This document shows positions 8,888 through 18,278 of a stretch of 64,000 nt of DNA, piece by piece. Under the pieces are notes generated by a model that was not told the DNA's origin, made no database searches, and was given only the letters and a program-made list of their open reading frames with translations. The stretch comes from Rikenellaceae bacterium. GTDB taxonomy: Bacteria > Bacteroidota > Bacteroidia > Bacteroidales > Rikenellaceae. Each line of letters begins with the position of its first letter. Position 1 is the stretch's first letter. The stretch is from assembly GCA_015060045.1 (NCBI GenBank), contig SUZH01000002.1, positions 208,791-272,790 on the forward strand. Direction: 5' to 3'. The translations under genes were made by a program, and so were the position numbers.

Positions 8888-10381
8888 TTAGAGCGTTACG
8901 CCCGTCTTGAAGATAGCGATCTCCTTGAAGCCCGTCTTCTCGTGCTTCAGCGGCTCGCCATTCACCGTTGCGATGATCTTCTCCACGAGACGCTCCAGGA
9001 CTACCTGCGGCTCCTCATCCTCAACCATCGTACCGGCATTAAAGTCGATCCAATTGGCCTTGAACTTGGAGAGCTGCGTATTGGTCGAGATCTTCATCGT
9101 CGGCACGAAAGCACCAAACGGCGTACCGCGACCGGTCGTAAAGAGGACGATCTGGCAACCCGACAGCGCCAACGACGAGGCAGCCACGAGGTCGTTACCC
9201 GGAGCCTGCAACAGGTTCAGACCCGTCTTCGTGATGGGCTGGCAGTAGGACAATACATCCACCACCTGCTGAGCACCACCCTTCTGCACGCAACCGAGCG
9301 ACTTCTCCTCCAGGGTCGTGATACCACCCTTCTTGTTACCCGGCGAGGGGTTCTCATAGATCGGCTGATCGTACTTGCGGAAGTATCCCTTGAAGTCGTT
9401 GATCAGGCAAACCGTATTCTCGAATACCTCTTTATTAATGGCGCGGTCCATCAGGATCGTCTCGGCACCGAACATCTCGGGAACCTCCGTCAGGATCGTC
9501 GTACCACCCTGAGCGATCAACCAATCCGAGAAGAGACCTACCAGCGGGTTGGCCGTGATACCCGAGAAACCGTCCGAGCCACCGCACTTCAGACCTACAC
9601 GCAGGTAGCTCAGCGGCAGGGGCTCGCGCTTATCCTCGCGCGTCTTCTCAACCAGCTCCTTGCAGATCTGGAAACCGGTCTCGATCTCATCCTCGACCTC
9701 CTGGGCGATGAGGAACTTCACGCGCTCCTCGTCCCACTCGCCGATCACCTCCTTGAACGAGGCGATCTGGTTGTTCTCGCAACCCAGACCCAGCACCAGC
9801 ACGGCACCTGCGTTGGGGTGCTTTACGAGGGCTGCCAGGGCATGCTGCGTATTCGAGTGATCCTCACCAAGCTGCGAACAGCCGTAGTTGTGGGTGTAAA
9901 CACGTACATCGTCCAGGTGCGAGCAGTCGCACTCCTTCTTCACGCGCTCGGCAATAGCCTGTGCCTGACCATTCACGCAACCCACCGACGGAACGATCCA
10001 CAGCTCGTTGCGGATACCCATCGTGTTGTTCTTTCTCAGGTAACCCATCACCTTCAGATCGTCACGCTTCGGGTAGTTGATCTCGTAGCTCTTGTGATCA
10101 TAGGTGTACTCCAGGTTGTCGTGCAGGTTGGTCTTCAGGTTGTGCGAGTGGATCCAACCACCCACCTCGACAGCGGCCGTTGCATGGCCGATCGGATAAC
10201 CATATTTGATGACATTCTCACCCTCGGCAATGGCCTGGATGGCAAACTTGTGACCACGGGCAATATCCTCCTTGAGCGTAATCTTTCGACCGTCGATCTC
10301 AACCACTTCACCCGCCTTCAGATCGTCGGCAATGGCTACGGCCACGTTATCCACGGCATTGATTTTCAGAAATCTTTTCAT
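8888..10381 (-). CDS. uxaA: Altronate dehydratase
   Basis: A 497-residue cytoplasmic enzyme of the UxaA/GarD family that converts D-altronate to 2-keto-3-deoxygluconate. The N-terminal ~95 residues form the SAF domain (HKFAIQAIAEGENVIKYG, ending near EVGGWIHSHN). The main domain follows from YLRKNNTMGIRNELWIVPSVGCVN and carries conserved Cys/His/Glu residues of the metal site, plus GLKCGGSDGFSG. It lies between uxaB and the pectinesterase gene. A 207-bp gap with hairpins separates it from uxaB. Confidence 0.95.
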   Translation of the reverse strand: MKRFLKINAVDNVAVAIADDLKAGEVVEIDGRKITLKEDIARGHKFAIQAIAEGENVIKYGYPIGHATAAVEVGGWIHSHNLKTNLHDNLEYTYDHKSYEINYPKRDDLKVMGYLRKNNTMGIRNELWIVPSVGCVNGQAQAIAERVKKECDCSHLDDVRVYTHNYGCSQLGEDHSNTQHALAALVKHPNAGAVLVLGLGCENNQIASFKEVIGEWDEERVKFLIAQEVEDEIETGFQICKELVEKTREDKREPLPLSYLRVGLKCGGSDGFSGITANPLVGLFSDWLIAQGGTTILTEVPEMFGAETILMDRAINKEVFENTVCLINDFKGYFRKYDQPIYENPSPGNKKGGITTLEEKSLGCVQKGGAQQVVDVLSYCQPITKTGLNLLQAPGNDLVAASSLALSGCQIVLFTTGRGTPFGAFVPTMKISTNTQLSKFKANWIDFNAGTMVEDEEPQVVLERLVEKIIATVNGEPLKHEKTGFKEIAIFKTGVTL

Positions 10382-10414
10382 CTCAAAAGTTTATGTTTTC
10401 GGGGTTTAGCAAAA

Positions 10415-10450
10415 GAGGGGCGATGTGCGCTTGCGTGGCACTCGCCCCTC
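10415..10450. repeat. Intercistronic hairpin upstream of uxaA
   Basis: Nine-base arms gaggggcga / tcgcccctc enclose an 18-base loop that can itself pair. No T run follows, so it looks more like an mRNA-processing or stabilising structure than a terminator. Confidence 0.5.
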
Positions 10451-10489
10451 GATTAAACATGTTAGAACACTAAATTTGGATAAATGAGG

Positions 10490-10589
10490 GGATTTTTAGG
10501 CTTGCGCCGTGACCGAAACCGCAGCATACTCGACGTATGTGAGGATTTCGGGCACAAGCATAACGCCAAAATCGCCCATTTAGGCAAAT
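10490..10589. repeat. Imperfect palindromic intergenic element between uxaB and uxaA
   Basis: The core is a ~39-bp imperfect palindrome centred on catactcgacgtatg (about 10530-10544) with outer arms ccgaaaccg / ggatttcgg. It has the same architecture as the element between kdgK and eda: a 4-5 bp inner arm pair around a short asymmetric centre, flanked by longer G-rich arms. Confidence 0.5.
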
Positions 10590-12044
10590 TTAAGCCAGGA
10601 ACTTCTTCAGGGCAGCAGCCATACCCAGCTCCTCAATATCCTTGAGGTACTTCGCTACGGCGGGGATGAAGCCCGGAACCTCCGAGAAGTCAACGGTGAA
10701 GATACCGCTCTCCTTCACGATCTTCGCTACCGTACCCTCGAGATCCTCCGAATTCCAGTTGTTGCGGATGTAAGCCACGAACTCGGCCGTATCATCGGGC
10801 TCGAAACCGCTCTTCGGGCTGTAGTAAGCCATCAGGGCTGCGAAGGTCATGCACTCGTGCTCAGCAACCTTACCGGCCTTGAACCAGTTGTCCTTCACCG
10901 TAGGATAGTTGCGAGCCTCCCACTTCGAAAGCGAGTTGAGCGAGATCGACTTCAGCATGTGCTTGATGTAGGGGTTGTAGAAGCGCTCCAGGATGCTCGA
11001 TGCGAAGGCCTTCAGCTCCTCCTGATCCTCCTCGATCATCGGGATAACCTCCTCGGCAACCATGTCGTTTACGAACTTCTCGATGTCGGGCGTATTGAAA
11101 GCGTCCATCACCGTCTCGCAACCCATCAGCAGTGCCATCGTTACCATACCGGTGTGCGAACCATTCAGGATGCGCACCTTCTTGTCGCGGAACTGCTTGA
11201 TCGAGGGCATGAAGATCACGTGCAGACCTGCCTTATCGAGCGGCAGCTCCTCCATTACCTTCTTGTAACCCGGACCACCGATAGCCCACAGGTGGTAGAG
11301 CTCGGCCTTTACAACGAGGTTATCCTCGAAACCAACCTCCTCCTGGATCTCCTTGATCGTGTCGCGCGGGAAGCCCGGAACGATGCGGTCAACGAGCGTG
11401 TCGCAGAAGTGGCAGTTAGCCTCTACCCAGTCGATGAAGTCCTGACCCAGCTTGTGGTACTGGGCGTGCTTGATCACATACTCGTGCAGCGTCGAACCGT
11501 TGTTCTCGATCAGCTCGCAGCAGATGATCACCAGACCCTTCTCGGGATCGCCGTTGAAGTGCTTGAAACGCTTGTAAAGCAGTGCCGTCATCTTGGCGGG
11601 ATACGACTTCGGCGGGCAAGCCGTCAGGTCGTCACCCTCCTCGTAGCGGATACCGGCCTCGGTCGTGTTCGAGATCGTGATCTTCAAATCGGGCGAGAGG
11701 AAATACTGCTCGTACTTGGCATACTCCTCATAGGGGTTGAACGAGTCCATCACGCTCTTTACGAGACGTACATCCTTCTTGGGCTGCTTGTTCTCGATAC
11801 CCTCGAGGTATACGTGGTACATGTTGTCCTGCTCGTTGAGCATCTCAACCATCTTCAGCACCTTCTTCTCGGGATCAATGATCGGCTGGCAGATAGCCAC
11901 ACCCGAATTCATGACACCCTTCTCGTTGGCGATGTCGATCTGCCAATCTACGAATGCACGCAGGAAGTTACCCTCACCAAACTGGAGGATCTTTACGGGA
12001 CGCTCGACCTTCTCGACCGTCGTCTTATTCAGTTTCTTAATCAT
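10590..12044 (-). CDS. uxaB: Tagaturonate reductase (altronate oxidoreductase)
   Basis: A 484-residue member of the mannitol-dehydrogenase-type polyol dehydrogenase family; it reduces D-tagaturonate to D-altronate with NADH. The N-terminal Rossmann start ILQFGEGNFLRAFVDWQID and the central KVRILNGSHTGMV block, holding the catalytic Lys/Asn/His region, are clear. Length matches UxaB. It is the step at which the L-galactose route encoded at 47-50 kb would also enter, because that route should end at D-tagaturonate. Confidence 0.94.
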   Translation of the reverse strand: MIKKLNKTTVEKVERPVKILQFGEGNFLRAFVDWQIDIANEKGVMNSGVAICQPIIDPEKKVLKMVEMLNEQDNMYHVYLEGIENKQPKKDVRLVKSVMDSFNPYEEYAKYEQYFLSPDLKITISNTTEAGIRYEEGDDLTACPPKSYPAKMTALLYKRFKHFNGDPEKGLVIICCELIENNGSTLHEYVIKHAQYHKLGQDFIDWVEANCHFCDTLVDRIVPGFPRDTIKEIQEEVGFEDNLVVKAELYHLWAIGGPGYKKVMEELPLDKAGLHVIFMPSIKQFRDKKVRILNGSHTGMVTMALLMGCETVMDAFNTPDIEKFVNDMVAEEVIPMIEEDQEELKAFASSILERFYNPYIKHMLKSISLNSLSKWEARNYPTVKDNWFKAGKVAEHECMTFAALMAYYSPKSGFEPDDTAEFVAYIRNNWNSEDLEGTVAKIVKESGIFTVDFSEVPGFIPAVAKYLKDIEELGMAAALKKFLA

Positions 12045-12081
12045 TTTCGTATGAGATTATTATACTTTTTCAACTCAAGAA

Positions 12082-13539
12082 TTACTTCACAACGATAGGC
12101 TTGTACTTCGGAACCAACGTCTTCATGATCGACCAAGCGATGATGTAAGCCACGGCGCAGAAGCAGAATACGATGAAGTAACCGGCCGGCTTGCCCTCAT
12201 AACCGAGGAACGTGAAGGCGGCACCCTGCTGCTCAGCGTAGGTAAAGAGCAGACCCGAGCACTTGTTGATGGCGAACGAACCCAGACCACCGGCCATAGC
12301 ACCGATACCCGTGATCGTAGCAATCGTCGACTTGGGGAACATATCACCTACGGTCGAGAAGAGGTTAGCCGACCAAGCCTGGTGGCCTGCACCTGCCAGA
12401 CCGATGATGATAGCGGGATACCAGATCGAGTACTCCTGCAGCGGCTGTGCGAAGAGGGCGAAGAGCGGGAAGGCCGTGAAGATCAACATGGCGCGCATAC
12501 GACCAGCGTACGGCTCCATACCCTTCTTCTCTACGAAGAACTTGGGCAGCCAACCACCGAAGATCGAGAGGATCGTCACGATCAGGTAGAGCACGAATAC
12601 GAGCAGCTTACCCATCGTCGTATCCATACCGTAACCCATATCCGAGAAGTAAGCCGGAGCCCAGAACAGGTAGAACCACCAAACACCGTCGGTGAAGATC
12701 TTACCCAGGATGAACGACCAGGTCTGACGGTAGGTCAGGCACTTGAGCATCGGGATCGAAGGCTCGTCAGCGGCAGCGGCAGCAGCAGCGGCCTTCGCCT
12801 CAGCCTCGGCAGCGTTATCCTGCTGGATATACTCCAACTCGGCAGCATTCACGTGTGACGACTTCTCCGGCTTCTCGTACATCGTGTGCCAGAAGAACAT
12901 CCAGAGGAAGCCGAGGGCACCGATGATGATGAAGGCCATCTCCCAACCCCACTTCTGGGCAAGGATAGGAATCGTCAGCGGAGCAACCAGAGCACCTACC
13001 GAAGCGCCTGCGTTGAAGAGCGACGTAGCGAAAGCACGGTCCTTCTTGGGGAAGTACTCGGCCGTTACCTTGATGGCAGCGGGGAAGTTACCGGCCTCAC
13101 CCAACGCCAAGATACCACGGCAGGCAAGGAACAACCATACACTCACAGAGGCGATAGCCAACGCGGCAGCAGAGCCCGTTTCAACCATCTTCATTGCCTC
13201 GATCGACTCCAGGCCCTCGATGTTCATCGTAGCCCAGCCGCAACCGGCGTGCAAGCAGGCACCCAGCGACCATACGAAGATAGCCCACTGGTAACCCTTC
13301 TTCGTACCCATCCAGTCCACGAACTTACCTGCGAAGAGGCAAGCGATGGCATAGAAGAGCGAGAAGAATGCCGTAATCGTACCGTAGTCAGCATCCGTCC
13401 AATGGAACTCGGGAGCGATGAAGTCCTTGTAGGTCAGCGACAATACCTGACGGTCCATGTAGTTTACCGTCGTCGCAACGAACAGCAACAAGCACATCCA
13501 CCAGCGCCAGTTCGTCATTTGAGATTTGTTTTGTGTCAT
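12082..13539 (-). CDS. exuT: Hexuronate transporter, MFS family
   Basis: A 485-residue 12-TM major facilitator protein of the anion:cation symporter group (ExuT/GudP-like), recognisable by NYMDRQVLSL near the N-terminus and RGILALGEAGNFPAAIKV in the middle. It should import galacturonate/glucuronate across the inner membrane with protons. The central cytoplasmic loop carries an alanine-rich stretch (about residues 247-262). Placement between eda and uxaB in the hexuronate operon supports the substrate. Confidence 0.92.
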   Translation of the reverse strand: MTQNKSQMTNWRWWMCLLLFVATTVNYMDRQVLSLTYKDFIAPEFHWTDADYGTITAFFSLFYAIACLFAGKFVDWMGTKKGYQWAIFVWSLGACLHAGCGWATMNIEGLESIEAMKMVETGSAAALAIASVSVWLFLACRGILALGEAGNFPAAIKVTAEYFPKKDRAFATSLFNAGASVGALVAPLTIPILAQKWGWEMAFIIIGALGFLWMFFWHTMYEKPEKSSHVNAAELEYIQQDNAAEAEAKAAAAAAAADEPSIPMLKCLTYRQTWSFILGKIFTDGVWWFYLFWAPAYFSDMGYGMDTTMGKLLVFVLYLIVTILSIFGGWLPKFFVEKKGMEPYAGRMRAMLIFTAFPLFALFAQPLQEYSIWYPAIIIGLAGAGHQAWSANLFSTVGDMFPKSTIATITGIGAMAGGLGSFAINKCSGLLFTYAEQQGAAFTFLGYEGKPAGYFIVFCFCAVAYIIAWSIMKTLVPKYKPIVVK

Positions 13540-13568
13540 TAGTTATTGTTTTTTAGATTAGATATTGC

Positions 13569-14237
13569 TTAACCACGAATCTCGGCAATGATGTCGAGGC
13601 ACTCACGGCACTTATTGGTCACGTAAGCCCAATCCTGAGCCTTCACCTTATCCGACGGGAAGAGCTTCGAGCCCATACCCACGCAGTAAACACCGGCCTT
13701 GAACCACGACGTGAGGTTCTCACGATCGGGCGAAACACCACCCGTTACCATGATCTTCGACCAGGGGCAGGGAGCCATCAGACCCTTCACCATGTTCGGG
13801 CCATAGACATCACCCGGGAAGAGCTTCGTCAGGTCGCAACCCAGCTCCTGAGCCTTACCGATCTCCGAAACCGTACCGCAACCCGGGCAGTAGGGAATCG
13901 AACGACGGTTGCAGACAGGTGCAATGTCGGGGTTGAAGAGCGGACCCACGATGAAGTTGGCACCCAGCTGAATGTAGAGCGCAGCCGTCGGAGCGTCTAC
14001 GATCGAACCGATACCCAGCGCCAGCTCGGGGCACTCAACAGCAGCCCACTTTACCAGCTCGCCGAAAATCTCGTGAGCGAAATCGCCACGGTTTGTGAAC
14101 TCGAAAGCGCGTACACCACCCTCGTAGCAAGCCTTAACGACCTGCTTGGCAACCTCTACGTCTTTGTGATAGAATACGGGCACCATACCCGTCTCGCCGA
14201 TCTTCTTCATCACGGCGATCTTATCGAACTTTGCCAT
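13569..14237 (-). CDS. eda: KDPG/KHG aldolase
   Basis: A 222-residue class I aldolase that splits 2-keto-3-deoxy-6-phosphogluconate into pyruvate and glyceraldehyde-3-phosphate. The Schiff-base lysine lies in LTKLFPGD, and the phosphate-binding [12 protein letters not shown] is conserved. I start at ATG 14237 ([10 protein letters not shown]); a longer in-frame start at 14384 would read through the intergenic palindrome and is unlikely. It is preceded by kdgK and followed 29 bp later by exuT. Confidence 0.93.
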   Translation of the reverse strand: MAKFDKIAVMKKIGETGMVPVFYHKDVEVAKQVVKACYEGGVRAFEFTNRGDFAHEIFGELVKWAAVECPELALGIGSIVDAPTAALYIQLGANFIVGPLFNPDIAPVCNRRSIPYCPGCGTVSEIGKAQELGCDLTKLFPGDVYGPNMVKGLMAPCPWSKIMVTGGVSPDRENLTSWFKAGVYCVGMGSKLFPSDKVKAQDWAYVTNKCRECLDIIAEIRG

Positions 14238-14299
14238 TGTTACAAATTCAGAATTTAGAATGTAGATATAAATAGGTATGACCTGTTTTTCGTCAAGGC

Positions 14300-14400
14300 G
14301 CGGCAGATTTTGATTTTTGTGCCGTGCGTGCGGATGGGCTGTACTTGGCGTACTGCCCATTCGCAACTCGCAAGCAAAGGTCAAAAGGTGCCCGTCTTCA
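14300..14400. repeat. Imperfect palindromic intergenic element between kdgK and eda
   Basis: The core tgcggatgggctgtac - ttgg - cgtactgcccattcgca is a near-perfect inverted repeat (about 14329-14365), flanked by gattttt and gcaagcaaaggtcaaaa. It resembles the uxaB-uxaA element in layout and flanking words but not in the arm sequence. No T run follows, so a simple terminator is not supported. Confidence 0.5.
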
Positions 14401-14411
14401 CGGAAAACTTT

Positions 14412-15431
14412 TTAGCGCTGTACGCGGCCGTTTGCATTACCACCAGCCAACGACTCTACCTCCTCAACCGATACGAGGTTGAAGTCGCCGTTGATCGTGT
14501 GCTTCAGAGCCGAAGCAGCAACAGCAAACTCGAGCGCCTCACCCTGGTTGGGTTTCGTCAGCAGACCGTGGATAATACCACCCGAGAACGAGTCACCACC
14601 ACCTACGCGGTCGATGATCGGGTTGATGTCGTAACGCTTCGACTCGTAGAACTCCTCGCCGTTGTAGATCATGGCCTTCCAACCGTTGTGCGTAGCCGAG
14701 AACGACTCACGCAGGGTCGAGATCACATACTTGAAGTCGAACTCCTTGGCCATCTGCGTAAAGATGCCCTTGTAGCCCTCGGCGTTGGTCTCACCACCCT
14801 CTACGTCAGCATCGGGCTTGAAACCGAGGCAGAGCTCGGCGTCCTCCTCGTTACCGATGCAGACATCAACATACTGCATCAGCGGGCGCATGATCGACTG
14901 AGCCTTCTCCTTCGTCCAGAGCTTCTTGCGGAAGTTCAGGTCAACCGAAACCGTCACACCGTGACGCTTGGCAGCCTCGCAAGCGAGCTTCGTCAGCTCG
15001 GCAGCCTTGTCCGAGATAGCGGGCGTGATACCCGACCAGTGGAACCAGTCGGCACCCTCCATGATAGCATCGAAATCGAAGTCGGTCGTATCAGCCTCGG
15101 CAATCGACGAGTGAGCACGGTCGTAGATCACCTTCGAGGGACGCATCGAAGCACCCGTCTCGAGGAAATAGATACCTACGCGATCACCACCACGGGCGAT
15201 GAAGTCGGTCTTAACACCATACTTGCGCAGCGCATTGACAGCCGACTGGCCGATCTCGTGCTTCGGCAGCTTGGTTACAAAGTAGGCCTCGTGGCCGTAG
15301 TTAGCGCAGCTCACTGCTACGTTAGCCTCACCACCGCCATAAACTACGTCGAACGAATCCGACTGAACGAAGCGCGTGTTGCCCGGCGTCGAAAGACGGA
15401 GCATGATCTCACCTAAAGTTACGATTTTCAT
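14412..15431 (-). CDS. kdgK: 2-keto-3-deoxygluconate kinase, PfkB family
   Basis: A 339-residue ribokinase-fold enzyme that phosphorylates KDG to KDPG. The start MKIVTLGEIMLRLSTPG and the GGGEANVAVS substrate region are typical of KdgK. The catalytic DRVGGGDSFSGGI motif carries the base Asp and anion hole. It lies 22 bp downstream of uxaC. Confidence 0.94.
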   Translation of the reverse strand: MKIVTLGEIMLRLSTPGNTRFVQSDSFDVVYGGGEANVAVSCANYGHEAYFVTKLPKHEIGQSAVNALRKYGVKTDFIARGGDRVGIYFLETGASMRPSKVIYDRAHSSIAEADTTDFDFDAIMEGADWFHWSGITPAISDKAAELTKLACEAAKRHGVTVSVDLNFRKKLWTKEKAQSIMRPLMQYVDVCIGNEEDAELCLGFKPDADVEGGETNAEGYKGIFTQMAKEFDFKYVISTLRESFSATHNGWKAMIYNGEEFYESKRYDINPIIDRVGGGDSFSGGIIHGLLTKPNQGEALEFAVAASALKHTINGDFNLVSVEEVESLAGGNANGRVQR

Positions 15432-15453
15432 CTTTTAAGAAAGTTTGAAGTTA

Positions 15454-16866
15454 TTAAAATTTGAAATAATTCTTTGCGTTGCGATAGCAAACACCCTCGA
15501 CGATCTCCTTACCGATGAAGTCGATCTCCGAAGCGGGCAGCAGGCCCTGCTCGATATCGTTACCCAGCAGGTTGCAGAGCGTACGACGGAAGTACTCGTG
15601 GCGCGGGTACGAGAGGAACGAGCGCGAATCGGTCAGCATACCGACGAAGCGGCTCAGCAGACCCAGCGTCGAGAGGGCGTTCATCTGCTTCTCCATACCG
15701 TCCTTCTGATCGAGGAACCACCAGCCCGAACCGAACTGGATCTTACCGGCACCGTAACGGCCATCCTGGAAGTTACCCAGCATCGTAGCCACGAGCTCGT
15801 TGTCGCGGGGGTTGAGGTTGTAGATAATGGTCTTCGTGAGCTTGTCCTGCTCGTCGAGCATATTGAAGAACTTCGACATCTTCTTCGCTACCGTGAAGTC
15901 ACCAATCGAGTCAAAGCCCGTATCGGGACCCAGCTGACGGAACATGCGGCCGTTGTTGTCGCGGATAGCACCGTAGTGGAACTGCTGCGTCCAACCCGTC
16001 TCCCAGTCCATGATGGCGAACTCGACCATCATCGCGGTCTTGTACTTCAGGATCTCCTCCTGCGTAAGCGGCTGGCCACCGTAAACCTTGAGGAAGATGG
16101 CGTCGATCTCCGACTGCGTGTAATCCTCGGCATAGAACTCCTCGATACCGTGATCCGACAAGCGGCAACCTACCTCCTCGAAGAACTTGTGACGTACGCG
16201 CAGGGCCTCGATCACATCCTGGAACTTCTTAATCTCGACACCCGAAACCTCAGCCAGCTTGTCGATGTAAGCCTTGAAGTTGGCGGGAACCTCTACGGCC
16301 ATCGCCTTGTCGGGACGCCACGTGGGCAGCATCTTCACCTTGAAGCCGTCGGCGGCCACCTTGAGGTGGTGCTCCAGCGAGTCGATCGGATCGTCGGTCG
16401 TGCAGACCGTCTCCACGTTGTAGTGCTCCATCAGACCACGAGCGTAGAACTCGGGCTGCTGCAGCTTCTCGGTGCAGACGTCATAGATCTCACGAGCGGT
16501 CGAGGGGTTGAGGAGCTTCTCCACGCCGAAAGCGGTCTTCAGCTCGAGGTGCGTCCAGTGGTAAAGCGGGTTGCGCATCGTATAGGGAACTGTCTCGGCC
16601 CACTTCTCGAACTTCTCCCAGTCGGTCGTATCCTTACCCGTGCAATAGCGCTCGTCCACACCGTTGGTACGCATGGCGCGCCACTTGTAGTGGTCACCCT
16701 CCAACCAAATCTTCGACAGGTTGTCGAACTTGTGGTTCGAAGCCACATACTCGGGAATCAGGTGGCAGTGGTAGTCGATAATCGGCATCTTGGCCGCGTG
16801 CTCATGATAGAGACGCTCGGCTGCCGGCGTCTGCAACAGGAAATTGTCGTCGTTAAACTGTTTCAT
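15454..16866 (-). CDS. uxaC: Glucuronate/galacturonate isomerase
   Basis: A 470-residue amidohydrolase-superfamily isomerase that interconverts galacturonate and tagaturonate, and glucuronate and fructuronate. The metal-site DYHCHL occurs at about residues 31-36, followed by the family block WLEGDHYKWRAMRTNGV. Length is standard. It is the first gene of the minus-strand hexuronate operon and has a promoter plus a perfect palindrome just upstream. Confidence 0.96.
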   Translation of the reverse strand: MKQFNDDNFLLQTPAAERLYHEHAAKMPIIDYHCHLIPEYVASNHKFDNLSKIWLEGDHYKWRAMRTNGVDERYCTGKDTTDWEKFEKWAETVPYTMRNPLYHWTHLELKTAFGVEKLLNPSTAREIYDVCTEKLQQPEFYARGLMEHYNVETVCTTDDPIDSLEHHLKVAADGFKVKMLPTWRPDKAMAVEVPANFKAYIDKLAEVSGVEIKKFQDVIEALRVRHKFFEEVGCRLSDHGIEEFYAEDYTQSEIDAIFLKVYGGQPLTQEEILKYKTAMMVEFAIMDWETGWTQQFHYGAIRDNNGRMFRQLGPDTGFDSIGDFTVAKKMSKFFNMLDEQDKLTKTIIYNLNPRDNELVATMLGNFQDGRYGAGKIQFGSGWWFLDQKDGMEKQMNALSTLGLLSRFVGMLTDSRSFLSYPRHEYFRRTLCNLLGNDIEQGLLPASEIDFIGKEIVEGVCYRNAKNYFKF

Positions 16867-16909
16867 AATAGATTATGGTTTTGTTTGGTTATATACACAT
16901 TCCAGCATG

Positions 16910-16940
16910 TAAAGATAATACAACTTTCCCAAATTTACAA
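16910..16940 (-). promoter_or_regulatory. Promoter of the uxaC operon
   Basis: On the minus strand: TTG (16938-16940), 20-bp spacer, TATCTTTA (16910-16917), giving a ~40-base leader. A second -7-like TAAATTTG lies at 16930-16937 on the same strand and could be an alternative. Confidence 0.45.
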
Positions 16941-16942
16941 CC

Positions 16943-16959
16943 AATTTAGTAGCTAAATT
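16943..16959. promoter_or_regulatory. Candidate operator: perfect 17-bp palindrome in divergent promoter region
   Basis: AATTTAG-TAG-CTAAATT is a perfect 7-bp inverted repeat with a 3-bp centre, sitting just upstream of the uxaC promoter and ~50 bp upstream of the divergent DUF4861 promoter. Position and symmetry suit a dimeric regulator such as a GntR or LacI family protein; no regulator gene lies adjacent. Confidence 0.45.
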
Positions 16960-17005
16960 CGCGCGATATTTTTGTCGTTTATGCCATATTCTGCAAATTA
17001 AATCG

Positions 17006-17013
17006 TAAATTTG
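17006..17013 (+). promoter_or_regulatory. -7 promoter element of the DUF4861 gene
   Basis: TAAATTTG is an exact TAnnTTTG, 33 bp before the ATG at 17047. The -33 element is weak. Confidence 0.45.
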
Positions 17014-17046
17014 CCCTCAAGAGACTTATTTTTCAAAAAACTAACC

Positions 17047-18174
17047 ATGAAAAAACTATTCTTTATGCTGGCCGCTGCCGCCTTGGCAAGCTGCCAAACC
17101 AACACGGGCGTCGAGATCGAGGTTGCCAATACGACCGACGTAGCCCGCAACGCCGAGACGATCGAGTTGTGCTGGAAGAAGCTCTCTACGCTGCAGACGG
17201 AACTCACGGCCGAGAACGTAGTTGTGAAGGATGCCGCTGGCGAGGAGATCCCGTCGCAGGTGATCTATCGCGGCACCGAGGAGCCGAAGGCACTGATTTT
17301 CCAGGCTTCGGTCGAGGGTGGCGAGACGGCTCTCTTCACCATCGAGCCGGGTGTTCGCTCGGAGTATGAGCAGCAGGCCTTTGGCCGTCAGGTTCCGGAG
17401 CGTTACGACGACTACGCCTGGGAGAACAACCTGTGCGCTTACCGCCTCTATGGCCCCGCGCTGGAGACCTCGCCCGAGAAGCTCATCACGCCGGGTATCG
17501 ACGTATGGGTGAAGTGCACCGAGAAGCTCGTCATCGACGAGTGGTATGCCAAGGGTGACTACCACCACAACTACGGTGACGGCATGGATTGCTACAAGGT
17601 TGGTCGTACGCTCGGCGGCGGTGCTTCGGTGCCGATGGTCGATGGTAAGTTCTGGCCCATGGAGCACAACTACGCCACCTACAAGAGGCTCGACAACGGT
17701 CCGATCCGTACGAGCGTAGAGCTCAACTACGTAGCTTGGGACGTGAACGGTACGCCCGTTTCGCTCGTAAAGACCATTACGTTGGACGCCAACCAGCGCT
17801 TCAACCGCATGGAGAACATCTACGAGGGTGAGTTCGAGGAGCTGCCCATCGCAGCCGGTTTCGTACGCCACGATGTAAAGGGCACGGAGCAGGGCGAGGG
17901 TTGGATCGCCATGGTAGAGGCTGTTTCGGACTCGAAGCAGCCCGAAGTGGATGGCGAAATCTATCAGGCCATCGTACTGCCGGGTGCCGAGCTTAACGCC
18001 GACCTCTTGGGCCACACGCTTGCCGTGAAGGCCGTGAAGTCGGGTGAGAAGATGACCTACTACAGCGCCTCGGGCTGGAGCCAGGGTGGCGTGGAGAACA
18101 TGCAGGAGTGGGTTGAGACGATCAAGGAGCAGGTAGCCATGATCGAGAGCCCGCTGCAGGTGACGATCAAGTAA
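17047..18174 (+). CDS. DUF4861 family lipoprotein (pectin locus)
   Basis: A 375-residue exported lipoprotein (lipobox ALASC) of the DUF4861 family, which is found beside GH88/GH105 and other pectin genes. Conserved-looking blocks are YDDYAWENNLCAYRLYGPALE, where acidic and aromatic residues cluster, and NRMENIYEG. The fold is expected to be all-beta with a possible carbohydrate-active role; no activity can be assigned. A second family member is encoded at 33193-34371, and the block AYR(L/V)Y is shared. The start at 17047 directly precedes the signal peptide; an earlier start at 17011 would precede it with a polar stretch. Confidence 0.85.
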   Translation: MKKLFFMLAAAALASCQTNTGVEIEVANTTDVARNAETIELCWKKLSTLQTELTAENVVVKDAAGEEIPSQVIYRGTEEPKALIFQASVEGGETALFTIEPGVRSEYEQQAFGRQVPERYDDYAWENNLCAYRLYGPALETSPEKLITPGIDVWVKCTEKLVIDEWYAKGDYHHNYGDGMDCYKVGRTLGGGASVPMVDGKFWPMEHNYATYKRLDNGPIRTSVELNYVAWDVNGTPVSLVKTITLDANQRFNRMENIYEGEFEELPIAAGFVRHDVKGTEQGEGWIAMVEAVSDSKQPEVDGEIYQAIVLPGAELNADLLGHTLAVKAVKSGEKMTYYSASGWSQGGVENMQEWVETIKEQVAMIESPLQVTIK

Positions 18175-18195
18175 TCCGACGAGGATTCCGACAAC

Positions 18196-18238
18196 AGCGG
18201 GTGAGCGGACACTAAACAGGTCGGCACACCCGCTTTTT
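18196..18238 (+). terminator. Probable terminator after the DUF4861 gene
   Basis: Stem agcgggtg / cacccgct with a long, partly paired loop and a following T run. It sits 41 bp before the next plus-strand gene, so read-through is possible. Confidence 0.5.
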
Positions 18239-18278
18239 GTTTCATAATTTCAATTACTAACACCTTAAAACTCACAAG

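Noticed and set aside
10382..10589. A terminator splitting the operon between uxaB and uxaA
   Set aside because: The hairpins lack T runs; uxaA belongs functionally with the upstream genes. Partial attenuation remains possible.
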